From positions 124,001 to 188,000 of the forward strand of contig JAJYYE010000011.1 in assembly GCA_021801265.1 (NCBI GenBank): a stretch of 64,000 nt of DNA. The letters are read 5' to 3'. Source of the stretch: Pseudomonadota bacterium. Its GTDB lineage: Bacteria; Pseudomonadota; Gammaproteobacteria; Halothiobacillales; Halothiobacillaceae. Both the position numbers and the translations under genes were made by a program. The notes under the pieces are model-generated. The model did no database searches, was not told the DNA's origin, and saw only the letters and a list, made by a program, of their open reading frames with translations. Below are positions 36,476 to 47,809 of this stretch, piece after piece (the first letter of the stretch is position 1; every line of letters begins with the position of its first letter).

Positions 36476-38278
36476 ATGCGTGTATTTTTGAATTACCCTC
36501 CGCTTGTTTTGGCAATTTCACTCATGCTTCAGGGGTGTAGTGCGATACCCACGAGTGCGCCCTCGGTAAAACCCGTTCTCATGGCACCACCGGAAGCGGG
36601 TATACCAAAAATTCGCGTGCAAACACCCGAGCAAATGGCAGAAACGCGCGCCCGAATTGAGCAAGATCCGATCTATCTCATACTGGCTGGAGAATTAGCA
36701 GGCCAGTCAGATAATTTGCCGCAAGCCGCTGATTTTTATTTTGCTGCAGCCCAACAATCCAACGATGTTGCTCTGATCGCACGGGCTACTCAAATTGAGT
36801 TAATCGCCAAACGCTACGATTTAGCCTTTAAAACCGCGCAACATTGGATAGAACGGGCGCCCACCTCTGATAAAGCCGCGGCGACACTCACGGTAAGTGC
36901 GGTGCAGATGGATAACTTCGCTGTCGCCGATCGCGCATTAACCCATTGGCTGGAGCGGGCGGACAACGACCAAACCGCCGTATTTAATGAACTCGGCGCG
37001 TATCTTGATAAAAACGTCCCTCAGACGCTCGCCATCCGGTACACCGACCATCTTGCGCAGCAATTTCCCTCTCAGGTGACCGCGCAATTGATCGTGGCCA
37101 AGTTGGATTTAAAATTTGGTCGGATGCACACTGCCATCACCGCAGCACGTCAGGTCATTGTGCTGGATCCACGCAATGAAACCGCGCGTGATATTTTAAT
37201 TGTGGCGTTGAACCAAGCCAATGATAACGCAGGCCTCATTGATGCCTTAAAGGCGGCGAATCAGCAGTTTCCCGGCACCGATCGATATATTTCCGGATTG
37301 ATTGAAGCGTATATTCGTTCAGGTGATACACATCGAGCGGGAAAATTGCTCGAAACTGCTTTACGCAAACCCATCAAAGACCCAGCGCAATTGCGTAATC
37401 TTGCGCTGTTTGCCCTACAAATCGAGCGCCCTACTCTGGCTCAAAAAGTCCTGCTGAAACTGGACAAACTCCCTGATCAGCATGATCTTGCGCAGCTTTT
37501 GCTTGGCCGGTTGGCGGCACAATCCGGCGAGCTGAGCTCAGCCATCAAGTACTTTAACCGGGTATCACTTGGCAGTGAGCATTATGCAGAAGCGCGTATT
37601 TTAATGGCGGCCACTTATGCCCAATCCGATGATCTATCTGGTGCGATGCAAAGTTTGGACATTGCGCTCGGTCAACCCATCGATATTGCCGACAAGCAGC
37701 GTTTAACACTCGCTAAAGCCGGTTTATTGCAATCTCAAGGGCTTGATCAAGAAGCACTCACGCTATTAACCGAAGCAGTTACCCTGTGGCCCAGCGCACA
37801 CGATCTCCAGCTGCAGCGCGCGATGTTACTGCTGAAATTCAACCGTAATTTTGAGGCTCGTGACACCTTGCGCCAGGTCATCAAGGAAGATCCCAATAAT
37901 GCCGCCGCACTCAATGCGTTGGGCTTCACCTTGGCCGACGAGAACACCGACCTGGTTGAAGCGCACGAACTGATTCAGAAAGCACTCACAATCGAGCCAG
38001 ACAACGCCGCCTATCTCGATAGCATGGGTTGGGTTTTATATCGTCAAGGGCAACTTGATCAGGCTGCCGAGACCCTGAAGCGCGCTTTTAACATCACCCC
38101 CGATCCCGAAGTTGGCGCGCATCTTGGCATCGTACTGTGGCAACAAAATAAAACAGCAGAAGCCAAGGCGATTTGGCAGCGTGCGCTCACACTTAATCCC
38201 AATCTGCCCATATTGCGCGATGCGGTTAAGAAATATGCCCCTGAATTACTGTTAAATCTTCCTGCTTCAGATCAATGA
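36476..38278 (+). CDS. Tetratricopeptide-repeat lipoprotein upstream of lolB
   Basis: A 600-residue protein. The N terminus has a lipoprotein signal with LMLQGCSA (Cys about residue 21), so it is expected to be anchored in a membrane. The rest is a long array of TPR-like helical pairs, clearest at the C terminus (NNAAALNALGFTLA, DNAAYLDSMGWVLYRQGQLDQA and a final repeat). Similar TPR proteins precede lolB in Pseudomonas and relatives; their role is unproven, perhaps in envelope assembly. It overlaps lolB by 4 bases. The ribosome site is weak. Confidence 0.85.
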   Translation: MRVFLNYPPLVLAISLMLQGCSAIPTSAPSVKPVLMAPPEAGIPKIRVQTPEQMAETRARIEQDPIYLILAGELAGQSDNLPQAADFYFAAAQQSNDVALIARATQIELIAKRYDLAFKTAQHWIERAPTSDKAAATLTVSAVQMDNFAVADRALTHWLERADNDQTAVFNELGAYLDKNVPQTLAIRYTDHLAQQFPSQVTAQLIVAKLDLKFGRMHTAITAARQVIVLDPRNETARDILIVALNQANDNAGLIDALKAANQQFPGTDRYISGLIEAYIRSGDTHRAGKLLETALRKPIKDPAQLRNLALFALQIERPTLAQKVLLKLDKLPDQHDLAQLLLGRLAAQSGELSSAIKYFNRVSLGSEHYAEARILMAATYAQSDDLSGAMQSLDIALGQPIDIADKQRLTLAKAGLLQSQGLDQEALTLLTEAVTLWPSAHDLQLQRAMLLLKFNRNFEARDTLRQVIKEDPNNAAALNALGFTLADENTDLVEAHELIQKALTIEPDNAAYLDSMGWVLYRQGQLDQAAETLKRAFNITPDPEVGAHLGIVLWQQNKTAEAKAIWQRALTLNPNLPILRDAVKKYAPELLLNLPASDQ

Positions 38279-38922
38279 GTTCGCTTCGCATCAGGCCTGC
38301 TGCCTTGGGATTGGTTTTTTTGGGATTGTTGGCGGGTTGCGCACAATTGCCAACCAAACCTGAATTAACCGCCGCTCAACAGCAACGCTTAATACCCGAA
38401 TGGCGACGTCACGAACTCGCCGTCCGACAGCAGGAGAATTGGCAGTGCATCGGTCGAATTGCCATCCGTACCGAAACGCAAGGCGGCACAGTCAATCTCG
38501 ATTGGCAGCAAACCGGGCTGTTTTCCAAAATTACGTTAAGTGCCCCGCTGAACCAGGGCGTGGTCGAGCTTCGCGGTCAACCCGACTTAATGATGATTAC
38601 CGATTCATCCGGCAATAAAGAACTCACTCGCGATCCTGAAGCGACGATTGCCAAACTCACGGGCTGGCAAATCCCCATCAATGCCCTGCCCGACTGGATT
38701 CGGGGCATACCCCATGATTCAAACGCCAGCTTCCAGCTCAATGCGCAAGGATTATTGCAAACACTCCAGGATACTGGCTGGCAAATTGAATACGAGCAAT
38801 ACACGCCACCAATAGCGGCCAAACGCCCCATGCCACAAAAAATCACCGTCAGCAAAGACGATGTGCGCTTGAGATTAATCGTTGAGTCCTGGCAATTTCC
38901 ACCACTTGATCCTGAACATTAA
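38275..38922 (+). CDS. lolB: Outer membrane lipoprotein receptor LolB
   Basis: A 215-residue lipoprotein that accepts lipoproteins from LolA and inserts them into the outer membrane. It has a lipobox GLLAGCAQL (Cys about residue 22), the QENWQCIGRIAIRT opening of the mature domain, and GTVNLDWQQTG with SAPLNQGVVEL. Length matches E. coli LolB (207). The TPR gene overlaps its start by ATGA, and ispE starts 2 bases after its stop, so the three form one transcript. Confidence 0.92.
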   Translation: MSSLRIRPAALGLVFLGLLAGCAQLPTKPELTAAQQQRLIPEWRRHELAVRQQENWQCIGRIAIRTETQGGTVNLDWQQTGLFSKITLSAPLNQGVVELRGQPDLMMITDSSGNKELTRDPEATIAKLTGWQIPINALPDWIRGIPHDSNASFQLNAQGLLQTLQDTGWQIEYEQYTPPIAAKRPMPQKITVSKDDVRLRLIVESWQFPPLDPEH

Positions 38923-38924
38923 TC

Positions 38925-39845
38925 GTGAGTGACACCAATATCTTTGGCAAACGCGGGCTTGCACCGGCGAAACTCAACCTTTTTTTGCATATTAACGGCA
39001 GGATTACCCACGGGGATTTTCAGGGTTACCATGAGCTGCAAACTTATTTCCAGTTGTTAACATACGGCGATTGGGTACACGCTGAAGTCACGCAAAAACC
39101 AGAAATAACGGTTGAATGGCGCGCTGGCGATGAATCACTTGAACACAAACCACCATCTGCCCGTGATGACCTCATCTATCGCGCGGCGCACCTGCTTCAG
39201 CAGGCAGCCATCCAGCAAGGGGATTCACCCCTGGGCGCACGAATCCGGCTCCAAAAAAACACTCCTGTAGGTGGTGGCATGGGCGGTGGCTCCTCAGCTG
39301 CCGCAACCACATTACGTGTATTAAATGAACTTTGGGCGCTCAATCTCCCCCCCACAGATTTGCAACAACTGGGGGTACGGCTCGGTGCGGATGTTCCGGT
39401 GTTTATCACGGGACACAATGCATGGGCGGAAGGCATGGGCGAGCGCATCACCCCCTTGCCAAGTCCTACTGCCAATCAATGGTTTGTGATTGTCGTTCCC
39501 CAATCAACCAGCCTCACCAGAAGCCTGTTTGCCCATCCGGATCTACCCCGCAATACGCCCAAACTTGACTACGAACCCTTGTTATCGCACTGGCAAACAC
39601 AGGGTGGAAATGCCTTTGAATCAATTGTGCTAAAGGAATCCGATGCGATATTGGACTGCTTTCACGCACTGCGGCAGCACACGGGCTTCGCACGCCTCAC
39701 CGGCAGTGGCGCCTGTGTTTTTTCCCCCGTGATCAGTGAGGAAGCCGGTCACCAAGTTTCCTCGGATATTCTGAATAAAATCAAAGCGGCTAAACGCGTT
39801 ATCATCGCCAAAGCCCTGCCGAACGCCCTGTCCATTCCGGCATGA
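38925..39845 (+). CDS. ispE: 4-diphosphocytidyl-2-C-methyl-D-erythritol kinase IspE
   Basis: A 306-residue cytoplasmic GHMP kinase of the non-mevalonate isoprenoid pathway. The N-terminal APAKLNLFLHI, the ATP loop PVGGGMGGGSSAAA and the C-terminal LTGSGACVF are intact. It appears to start with GTG. The order lolB-ispE-tRNA-Gln-prs-rplY-pth-ychF is conserved in gammaproteobacteria. Confidence 0.96.
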   Translation: MSDTNIFGKRGLAPAKLNLFLHINGRITHGDFQGYHELQTYFQLLTYGDWVHAEVTQKPEITVEWRAGDESLEHKPPSARDDLIYRAAHLLQQAAIQQGDSPLGARIRLQKNTPVGGGMGGGSSAAATTLRVLNELWALNLPPTDLQQLGVRLGADVPVFITGHNAWAEGMGERITPLPSPTANQWFVIVVPQSTSLTRSLFAHPDLPRNTPKLDYEPLLSHWQTQGGNAFESIVLKESDAILDCFHALRQHTGFARLTGSGACVFSPVISEEAGHQVSSDILNKIKAAKRVIIAKALPNALSIPA

Positions 39846-39879
39846 AACTTAAAAACATCAAAAATATTGCGCAAAAGAC

Positions 39880-39908
39880 TTGGCAAAGCCCGAATGCTTC
39901 GTTAAGAT
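39880..39908 (+). promoter_or_regulatory. Sigma-70 promoter for tRNA-Gln (and probably prs)
   Basis: TTGGCA and TAAGAT are separated by exactly 17 bases, and the -10 ends 16 bases before the tRNA. A GC-rich GCGCTCC discriminator follows the -10, as in stringently controlled stable-RNA promoters. No transcript data are available. Confidence 0.7.
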
Positions 39909-39924
39909 GCGCTCCTCTTTCGTT

Positions 39925-40001
39925 TGGGCCGTCGCCAAGTTGGTTAAGGCACTGGGTTTTGATCCCAGCATACCTAGGTTCGAATCCTAGCGGCCCAGCC
40001 A
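39925..40001 (+). tRNA. tRNA-Gln (anticodon UUG)
   Basis: A full cloverleaf is visible. TGGGCCG pairs with CGGCCCA in the acceptor arm, the anticodon stem CTGGG/CCCAG holds the loop TTTTGAT with anticodon TTG, and the T arm contains GGTTCGAATCC. CCA is encoded at 39999-40001. It decodes CAA (and CAG by wobble). It sits between ispE and prs, its usual place in this group. Confidence 0.95.
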
Positions 40002-40017
40002 AACAATCGGCAGAACG

Positions 40018-40974
40018 ATGACAATCCAAAGAACACTGATGGTATTTTCTGGCAACGCAAACCGGGCACTCGCCGAGCGCGTCGTTGAAAGTCTTGATAT
40101 TCAACTCGGCCAAGCTACGGTTTCCCGATTTAGCGATGGCGAAAGCTTCGTTGAAATTCTGGAAAATGTTCGCGGGCGTGACATCTTCATCGTTCAGCCA
40201 ACCTGTGACCCCACCAATGACAATATCATGGAACTCATGGTGATGGTGGACGCGATACGCCGTGCATCGGCCTATCGCATTACAGCAGTCATCCCCTACT
40301 ACGGTTATTCCCGCCAAGATCGTCGCGTACGATCCGCCCGGGTACCCATCAGCGCCAAAGTCGTCGCCAACATGCTACAAAGCGTGGGTGTGGACCGCAT
40401 TCTTACCGTTGATCTGCATGCCGACCAAATCCAAGGGTTTTTCGATATTCCCGTGGATAATGTCTACGCCTCACCGATCTTGCTGGGCGATATTTGGCGC
40501 CAAAAGTACAGCGATTTGATCGTCGTTTCTCCGGATGTCGGCGGTGTGGTCCGTGCCCGCGCGGTCGCCAAACGCTTGGATGACTCTGACTTGGCGATTA
40601 TCGACAAACGCCGTCCCCGCCCGAATGTATCTCAGGTCATGCACATTATTGGTGAAGTACGCGATAAAACCTGCATCATCGTCGATGACATGGTCGATAC
40701 GGCGGGGACGCTGTGCAAAGCGGCCAGCGCACTCAAAAAACATGGGGCAAAAAAAGTCGTCGCCTATGCGACTCATGCCATTTTGTCCGGTGCGGCAATC
40801 GAAAATATCAACGGTTCTGAATTGGATGAACTGGTGGTTACCGACTCAATTCCTTTGAAAATTGATGCACAACACTGTGAGAAAATTCGCGTGCTTTCCG
40901 TCGCTGGCATGCTGGCAGAAACCATTCGGCGGATTCACACCGACGAATCAGTGAGCTCTCTGTATAACGATTAG
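40018..40974 (+). CDS. prs: Ribose-phosphate pyrophosphokinase Prs
   Basis: A 318-residue cytoplasmic enzyme that makes PRPP from ribose-5-phosphate and ATP, feeding purine, pyrimidine, NAD, His and Trp synthesis. It has RFSDGE, the ATP-site region YGYSRQDRR with RSARVPI, the flexible [12 protein letters not shown] loop with DKRRPR, and the PRPP loop [13 protein letters not shown]. Length matches E. coli (315). It starts 16 bases after tRNA-Gln without a strong ribosome site, so the two may be one transcript. Confidence 0.97.
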   Translation: MTIQRTLMVFSGNANRALAERVVESLDIQLGQATVSRFSDGESFVEILENVRGRDIFIVQPTCDPTNDNIMELMVMVDAIRRASAYRITAVIPYYGYSRQDRRVRSARVPISAKVVANMLQSVGVDRILTVDLHADQIQGFFDIPVDNVYASPILLGDIWRQKYSDLIVVSPDVGGVVRARAVAKRLDDSDLAIIDKRRPRPNVSQVMHIIGEVRDKTCIIVDDMVDTAGTLCKAASALKKHGAKKVVAYATHAILSGAAIENINGSELDELVVTDSIPLKIDAQHCEKIRVLSVAGMLAETIRRIHTDESVSSLYND

Positions 40975-40985
40975 CCTCAATTTTT

Positions 40986-41005
40986 AATCAGAACACCCTG
41001 ATTTT
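40986..41005 (+). terminator. Weak terminator-like hairpin after prs
   Basis: AATCAG and CTGATT pair around AACACC, followed by TT. The stem is only 6 bp and AT-rich, so termination would be partial. It lies 11 bases after the prs stop. Confidence 0.35.
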
Positions 41006-41029
41006 CTGGCTATTCCCGTTCAACTCCCC

Positions 41030-41035
41030 TATAAT
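41030..41035 (+). promoter_or_regulatory. Candidate -10 element for rplY
   Basis: A perfect TATAAT lies about 135 bases before rplY in the gap after prs. No convincing -35 hexamer is found at 16-18 bases, so this is a tentative promoter. Confidence 0.35.
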
Positions 41036-41170
41036 TTTGCGCCTTGTTGAAGCCCATTTTAAAACCCGGGCTCAGCAAGACGTTTGGGTTGTTTGGTCGC
41101 GAACACCCGCCATCACTCTGGCCTTATCTGTCATGAAGGCCGGACGTTTTTCAAATTTGGAGTTTATTTT

Positions 41171-41779
41171 ATGTCTCAAGAAACGTTTGTACTTGAAGCC
41201 AAGCGTCGTGACGATCAGGGGAAGGGTGCGAGCCGCCGCCTGCGTCGCGAAGGCCGTATCCCGGCGATTGTTTATGGCGGTACTGCTGCCCCTCAGTCGG
41301 TTACCATCGAGCACAATGAAATCATTAAACATCTTGAGCACGAAGCATTCTATTCGCACGTGCTTGATTTGAATATTGACGGCAGCGTAACCCAGGTTAT
41401 TTTGCGGGATTTGCATCGCCACCCGTATAAGTCCTCCGTGCTGCATGCGGATTTCCAGCGTGTTTCAGCGAACGATTCGCTCCGTGTTACTGTGCCCTTG
41501 CACTTCTTGAACAAAGATACCTGCGTTGGTGCAAAAGCCGGTGGTTTGGTCCATATCGCTTTAACAGAAATTCAAATCGATTGTGCGGCTAATGCCTTAC
41601 CTGAATTTATCGCTGTTGATCTTAAAGCCCTTGATATTCATGACTCTTTGCATTTAAGCCAAATCACTCTACCTGCGGGCGTTAAAATCCCCGTGTTGAC
41701 GCAGGGTGCGGAGCATGATGCTGCGGTCGTAACCATTCATCCATCGAAGTTGGATAAAACCATCGAAGCCGAAGGTTAA
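41171..41779 (+). CDS. rplY: 50S ribosomal protein L25/general stress protein Ctc
   Basis: A 202-residue ribosomal protein that binds 5S rRNA. It is the long CTC form, with an N-terminal L25 domain (about 1-95; GKGASRRLRREGRIPAIVYGG) and a C-terminal beta domain (about 100-185). The start at 41171 is set by the family N terminus and a GGAG 9 bases upstream; the open frame before it has no family match. It precedes pth, as in most proteobacteria. Confidence 0.96.
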   Translation: MSQETFVLEAKRRDDQGKGASRRLRREGRIPAIVYGGTAAPQSVTIEHNEIIKHLEHEAFYSHVLDLNIDGSVTQVILRDLHRHPYKSSVLHADFQRVSANDSLRVTVPLHFLNKDTCVGAKAGGLVHIALTEIQIDCAANALPEFIAVDLKALDIHDSLHLSQITLPAGVKIPVLTQGAEHDAAVVTIHPSKLDKTIEAEG

Positions 41780-41903
41780 TTGTTCTCACCCCGTGTTATT
41801 CGGGGCAGATGAGATAGCAATACCCGTTGAGTTTGCCTTCCTAGTGTTGAAGTGCCAAGCCAGCGGGTTTTTTGTTCGGCACGCATAAAGGGAGCAAACA
41901 GTC

Positions 41904-42485
41904 ATGGCGATTCAATTAGTCGTCGGCTTGGGGAATCCGGGCAACAAATATGAAGGCAATCGTCACAATGCCGGATTCTGGTTTTGCGATGCACTTGCCC
42001 ATCAGTTAAATGGTCGATTTGCAACTGAAGCCAAGTTTCACGGTGAATTATTTCGTGTTTCAATGGGTGCTTTGGATCGGCGAATAGTGAAGCCGCAAAC
42101 TTATATGAATCTATCGGGGAAATCCGTCGCGGCTGTGGCAAATTTCTACAAAATCCCCCCACAAGACATTCTGGTTGTGCATGACGAACTGGATTTATTG
42201 CCCGGAAAAATGAAAATCAAGCAAGGGGGGGGGCATGGTGGGCATAACGGCCTCAAAGACATTCAAGCCCAGTTGGGCAGCGCGGATTTTTGGCGATTGC
42301 GTCTCGGTATTGGGCACCCCGGGGATCGGGCGCATGTGGTTGGCTTTGTACTGACTAATCCACCCGCATCAGAACGACAGCTTATTGAGGGTTGCATTGA
42401 CCACGCCGTTCACCATATCGAACAACTACTCAATGCCGATCTCACGCAAATGATCCCCCTCATCAACGGCTTTACAACACCGTAA
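41904..42485 (+). CDS. pth: Peptidyl-tRNA hydrolase Pth
   Basis: A 193-residue cytoplasmic enzyme that frees tRNA from peptidyl-tRNA dropped by ribosomes. The catalytic His is in NRHNAGFWF near residue 20 and the Asp in VVHDELDL; GLGNPGNKYEGN and GGGHGGHNGLKDI are family signatures. GGGAG lies about 10 bases before the ATG. A 9-base G run (42225-42233) encodes the Gly triplet of the second signature and keeps the frame. Confidence 0.96.
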   Translation: MAIQLVVGLGNPGNKYEGNRHNAGFWFCDALAHQLNGRFATEAKFHGELFRVSMGALDRRIVKPQTYMNLSGKSVAAVANFYKIPPQDILVVHDELDLLPGKMKIKQGGGHGGHNGLKDIQAQLGSADFWRLRLGIGHPGDRAHVVGFVLTNPPASERQLIEGCIDHAVHHIEQLLNADLTQMIPLINGFTTP

Positions 42486-42593
42486 CGGGCGCACTTTCCC
42501 CCCATATCAAGGTGAAAACACAGCGACACACCGTTAATTGGCGTACCATAGCGCCCACTTTTTCACATTATTGACTGCTTTCGGAGATATTCC

Positions 42594-44778
<2,185 letters not shown>

Positions 44779-44830
44779 ATGCCCGTCAAGACCACCACCT
44801 TTTGACCTGAAAATTTCAGTTCAGCAACGA

Positions 44831-44856
44831 AAAAGCCAGTGTCAAAACTGGCTTTT
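44831..44856. terminator. Bidirectional intrinsic terminator between hemB and the flagellar-chemotaxis block
   Basis: AAAAGCCAGT and ACTGGCTTTT form a perfect 10-bp stem with a 6-base loop. Each strand ends in a T-rich arm, so it can stop hemB transcripts and the long minus-strand chemotaxis transcripts. It lies between the convergent ends at 44778 and 45015. Confidence 0.8.
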
Positions 44857-45014
44857 ATCATTGTGTCATTGTGAATCGCATACAAGTTACTGTATTGATC
44901 GTAAGTCAATCAAGGGACGGATAAGACGACGAGATGTTTTCTGAGCATCGGTGGATTTGAAAAAAATGCCGACAGTGAAGGATTTCACCGATTTCGTTAA
45001 ATAAGCCAATAAAA

Positions 45015-45437
45015 TCAAACGGATTTTGGTTGATTGATCCTAAGCAAAAGCTGGGCTTCGCTTTCGGACAAGCCAAAATCATTCACCAACTCTTGCAGCG
45101 TGACTCGGCCCTGGGTGCTGAGCCGTACAGCATGACTAAACCCACGCTCACTGTCATCTGCGTTTGTGGCGCTGACAAGTCGAGTTTCGATATGCTCCAG
45201 GCGCTGCGCTTGCAGCGTGATTTTTTGATCGAATCCATCCATATGACGACCTAAACCCGCTAGTGCAGATTCGATGGAGCCTTGTTCATTTTCAATCCGT
45301 TCTAATTGAGCCTGTAACCAGCGGGCATTACTGCTGTGGGTTTTTACTGATGCGGCCAGCCGAGTTACCGCGATGATCGAGACCAAGGCAAAAAACAACG
45401 CAACGCCAGAAATACCGATTAACCAATATTGACTCAT
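45015..45437 (-). CDS. DUF2802 membrane protein at the end of the chemotaxis operon
   Basis: A 140-residue protein with one N-terminal helix (about 5-27), a coiled-coil region (about 40-90) and a conserved C-terminal helix-turn segment (VTLQELVNDFGLSESEAQLLL). Proteins with this build follow cheW in Pseudomonas and related polar-flagellate genomes, but no function is established. The start overlaps the cheW stop by ATGA, so it is certainly part of the operon. It is the last gene before the bidirectional terminator. Confidence 0.82.
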   Translation of the reverse strand: MSQYWLIGISGVALFFALVSIIAVTRLAASVKTHSSNARWLQAQLERIENEQGSIESALAGLGRHMDGFDQKITLQAQRLEHIETRLVSATNADDSERGFSHAVRLSTQGRVTLQELVNDFGLSESEAQLLLRINQPKSV

Positions 45438-45949
45438 TTTTCTCCGAGTTCCGATAGCCCTTTCAAGTCGACTAGGATAATCAATTTATCGCTGCCTTTC
45501 TCGGTTTGTGGCACAACACCGAGAATATGCGCGGATCCTTCATCCCCTCCCGAACGCTTGGCCGCATTAACCACCGCTTCATCAAGCGCGATGACCTCGG
45601 CAACGCTATCGACGACGATGCCCGCAACTTCGCCGGAGCGCAGTTCCGCCACCATAATCCGGCTGTCATCATCAAAGGGTTTTTCAGGCAGGGAAAAAAA
45701 CACCCGTGCATCTAAAATAGTCACCACATTCCCGCGCAGATTGATAATACCTCTAACAGCGGGATGGGCGCCAGGAATGGGGGTGATTTCTGCGGCGCGC
45801 AATACTTCCTGCACATCGAGTACATTCAGTGCATATCTTTCTTCGGCAACGGTAAAGGTCACCCAGCGGGAGATGACCGCTGGCCCTTGCTCCAAGCCCA
45901 TATCATCGAGTGAATCCTGGCTGTTAATGAGATATTCGCTTTGGCTCAT
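45434..45949 (-). CDS. cheW: Chemotaxis coupling protein CheW
   Basis: A 171-residue cytoplasmic scaffold that links chemoreceptors to CheA. The CheW domain has WVTFTVAEERYALNVLDVQEVL, a conserved GxxNLRG segment and GIVVDSVAEVI. The ATG at 45949 is chosen because the family N terminus follows; the longer frame to 46378 lies inside the upstream ParP-like gene. An 88-base gap separates it from that gene. Confidence 0.93.
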   Translation of the reverse strand: MSQSEYLINSQDSLDDMGLEQGPAVISRWVTFTVAEERYALNVLDVQEVLRAAEITPIPGAHPAVRGIINLRGNVVTILDARVFFSLPEKPFDDDSRIMVAELRSGEVAGIVVDSVAEVIALDEAVVNAAKRSGGDEGSAHILGVVPQTEKGSDKLIILVDLKGLSELGEK

Positions 45950-46037
45950 GGGTATTTTTATCCTGATAAGGTCACGAATTGGGTTAAAAGCATCTTGGGG
46001 ATTTTTGGATAATTTCGTCTTGCGACGCCCATCAGAT

Positions 46038-46952
46038 CTACGTTGGGCAGAGTATGGAGCGCAATTCACTCGGCTCAATAAACACCAACCCGGCGTCGCG
46101 ATTGATGCCTGCCAATCCAGGGCGCACGGAGTTCTGTTCGGTCGTATCGCGCCAAGTCGTTTGGGCATCGTTCCAGGTGATCTCGGGTAATTCTTCCCCC
46201 ACGCATAGGCCCCACAAGCCATTGACACCGAGCAAGAGGGCGTGTGCCGCCGTTTTAACCTGGGGGAGCCAAGTGGGGAGCGATAAAACAAGACATGATC
46301 GCCCTGCATGATCAACAGCACCCGCGACGCTTGATGGCGCACCAAAAACTGGGCGGAGGGTGACATCATGCAAGACATGCATAATTTCAGTTTTTGGAAT
46401 AGCGATCTTTATTACACCCACAGCAAACACGCGCCATGGGCTGGTGGTGCTTTTATCGAAAACGACTCCGCCCGTGTCCCGTTGTTCGGTTGCCATTTCT
46501 GGCGGCATCTCATCGATAAAGGCTCCGCCGAAATATGCGGCATTCTCATTGACCGGCTCATCATTCAGTTTGGCAACAGGATCACAGGTTTGTGCCGTGA
46601 CAAGGTCTGCTGTCAATACGGAATTGACTGATACTTCAATGGCATCAGGGGATACTACCCTCTCTGGAATCTCAAAGGGCAAGTCGTCTGCGGGGGAATG
46701 TGTTATTGATTCTTGCGGTAAATCTTCAGGGACACCGTCGTCTATTTCGACCGGATTTTGCGTCTCACATACCAAAGGTTCGTGGCGCTGCGGAGGAGCC
46801 GAAAGCGTGCCGACTAACGACAACTTCACAGCGATCCGTGATTGCTCCGTTGCGGCATCTTCTCTCAGCAACCCGTTAAGATAATCATCAATGGCCGCAT
46901 CTTGCTCAACCAATCCCAAGGCTTTGTCTGCCAGCAAGTCCTGAGTCCTCAT
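46038..46952 (-). CDS. ParP-like protein with degenerate CheW domain
   Basis: A 304-residue protein. Residues 1-170 are acidic and low in complexity; the C-terminal part (about 172-300) resembles a CheW domain (WRVFAVGVIKIAIPKTEI, VAGAVDHAGRSCLVL, LGVNGLWGLCVGE). In Vibrio and Pseudomonas the protein encoded here is ParP, which links the ParC ATPase to CheA and keeps chemoreceptor arrays at the flagellated pole. Position between the ParA-like gene and cheW, and ATGA overlap with the former, support this. The assignment is by context and domain, not close identity. Confidence 0.75.
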   Translation of the reverse strand: MRTQDLLADKALGLVEQDAAIDDYLNGLLREDAATEQSRIAVKLSLVGTLSAPPQRHEPLVCETQNPVEIDDGVPEDLPQESITHSPADDLPFEIPERVVSPDAIEVSVNSVLTADLVTAQTCDPVAKLNDEPVNENAAYFGGAFIDEMPPEMATEQRDTGGVVFDKSTTSPWRVFAVGVIKIAIPKTEIMHVLHDVTLRPVFGAPSSVAGAVDHAGRSCLVLSLPTWLPQVKTAAHALLLGVNGLWGLCVGEELPEITWNDAQTTWRDTTEQNSVRPGLAGINRDAGLVFIEPSELRSILCPT

Positions 46953-47809
46953 GATAGCACCTCTTGTGCCATTGCCTGAGGGATGGCGGTTGCGCGGGTT
47001 ACCGCTGAGCCATTGGGTGTGACAGGACTATCAAGCTGCGCTGTGTCAGGGCTGATTCGCGCCAGCAACGCAGCGTAGGCGAGACTCCCCCGGCTGTCTG
47101 GTTGCAGGAATGACAAAGGCTTACCCAAACGGCTGGCCTCTCGAAACAAGGTATCGACGGGGATAAATTCCGACCAAAGTGAATCGAAATAGCGATCCCG
47201 TAACGTTTGCAGGGTATCGCGGGAAGCGCGTGTACGCATATCCACCATGGTCGGTACGATGAGATATTCAAGCCGCTGTTTGCGGGAGCGTTGCACCATG
47301 GACAAGGTATTGAGCATCCGCTCCAATCCTTTAAGGGCGAGAAATTCGGTTTGTACCGGAATCAATAAAAACTGAGCCACGGCCAACGCATTGACCATCG
47401 TTACCCCCAAAATGGGGGGGCAATCGATAATCACGGCATCAAATTGGTCGCTCAATAAAGCTAACGCCCGTTTGAGCACTAAACCCATGCCATCTTGTTT
47501 ACCGAGCTGCCGATCCAGTGTAGCCAACGCCGTGGCAGCGGGCATCAAGCTGATTTGCTCGAACGCCGTGGGGTGAATGACCCGTAGCGGATTTAACACT
47601 GTGCCCGCCGCCGCCGCTTTGAAGAGCGAATACACACTCGCACCAGGCGCATCCGGCTCCATCCCGAAATAGGACGTCATCGAGCCATGGGGGTCAATAT
47701 CAATCAGTAATACCCGCTGACCCTGCTGTGCTAAATGCCCCGCCAAGGTGACGGTGGTTGTGGTTTTACCCACACCGCCCTTTTGATTGGCTATCGCCCA
47801 AATATTCAT
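46949..47809 (-). CDS. ParA/ParC-like ATPase for chemotaxis array positioning
   Basis: A 286-residue ATPase of the ParA/MinD class. The deviant Walker A is NQKGGVGKTTTTVTLA, with DIDPHGSMTSYFG and IIDCPPILG. In polar-flagellate gammaproteobacteria the copy next to cheB and cheW is ParC, which places chemotaxis arrays at the cell pole; it is not the chromosomal partition ParA (no parB nearby). The ATG at 47809 overlaps the cheB stop (ATGA), which I prefer to the GTG at 47818. Confidence 0.85.
   Translation of the reverse strand: MNIWAIANQKGGVGKTTTTVTLAGHLAQQGQRVLLIDIDPHGSMTSYFGMEPDAPGASVYSLFKAAAAGTVLNPLRVIHPTAFEQISLMPAATALATLDRQLGKQDGMGLVLKRALALLSDQFDAVIIDCPPILGVTMVNALAVAQFLLIPVQTEFLALKGLERMLNTLSMVQRSRKQRLEYLIVPTMVDMRTRASRDTLQTLRDRYFDSLWSEFIPVDTLFREASRLGKPLSFLQPDSRGSLAYAALLARISPDTAQLDSPVTPNGSAVTRATAIPQAMAQEVLS

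Noticed and set aside
41789-41805. CCCCG/CGGGG hairpin after rplY
   Set aside because: Only a 5-bp stem and no T-run follows, so I would not call it a terminator.
45950-46378. Upstream extension of the cheW frame
   Set aside because: It overlaps the ParP-like coding region and the CheW family N terminus starts at the inner ATG.
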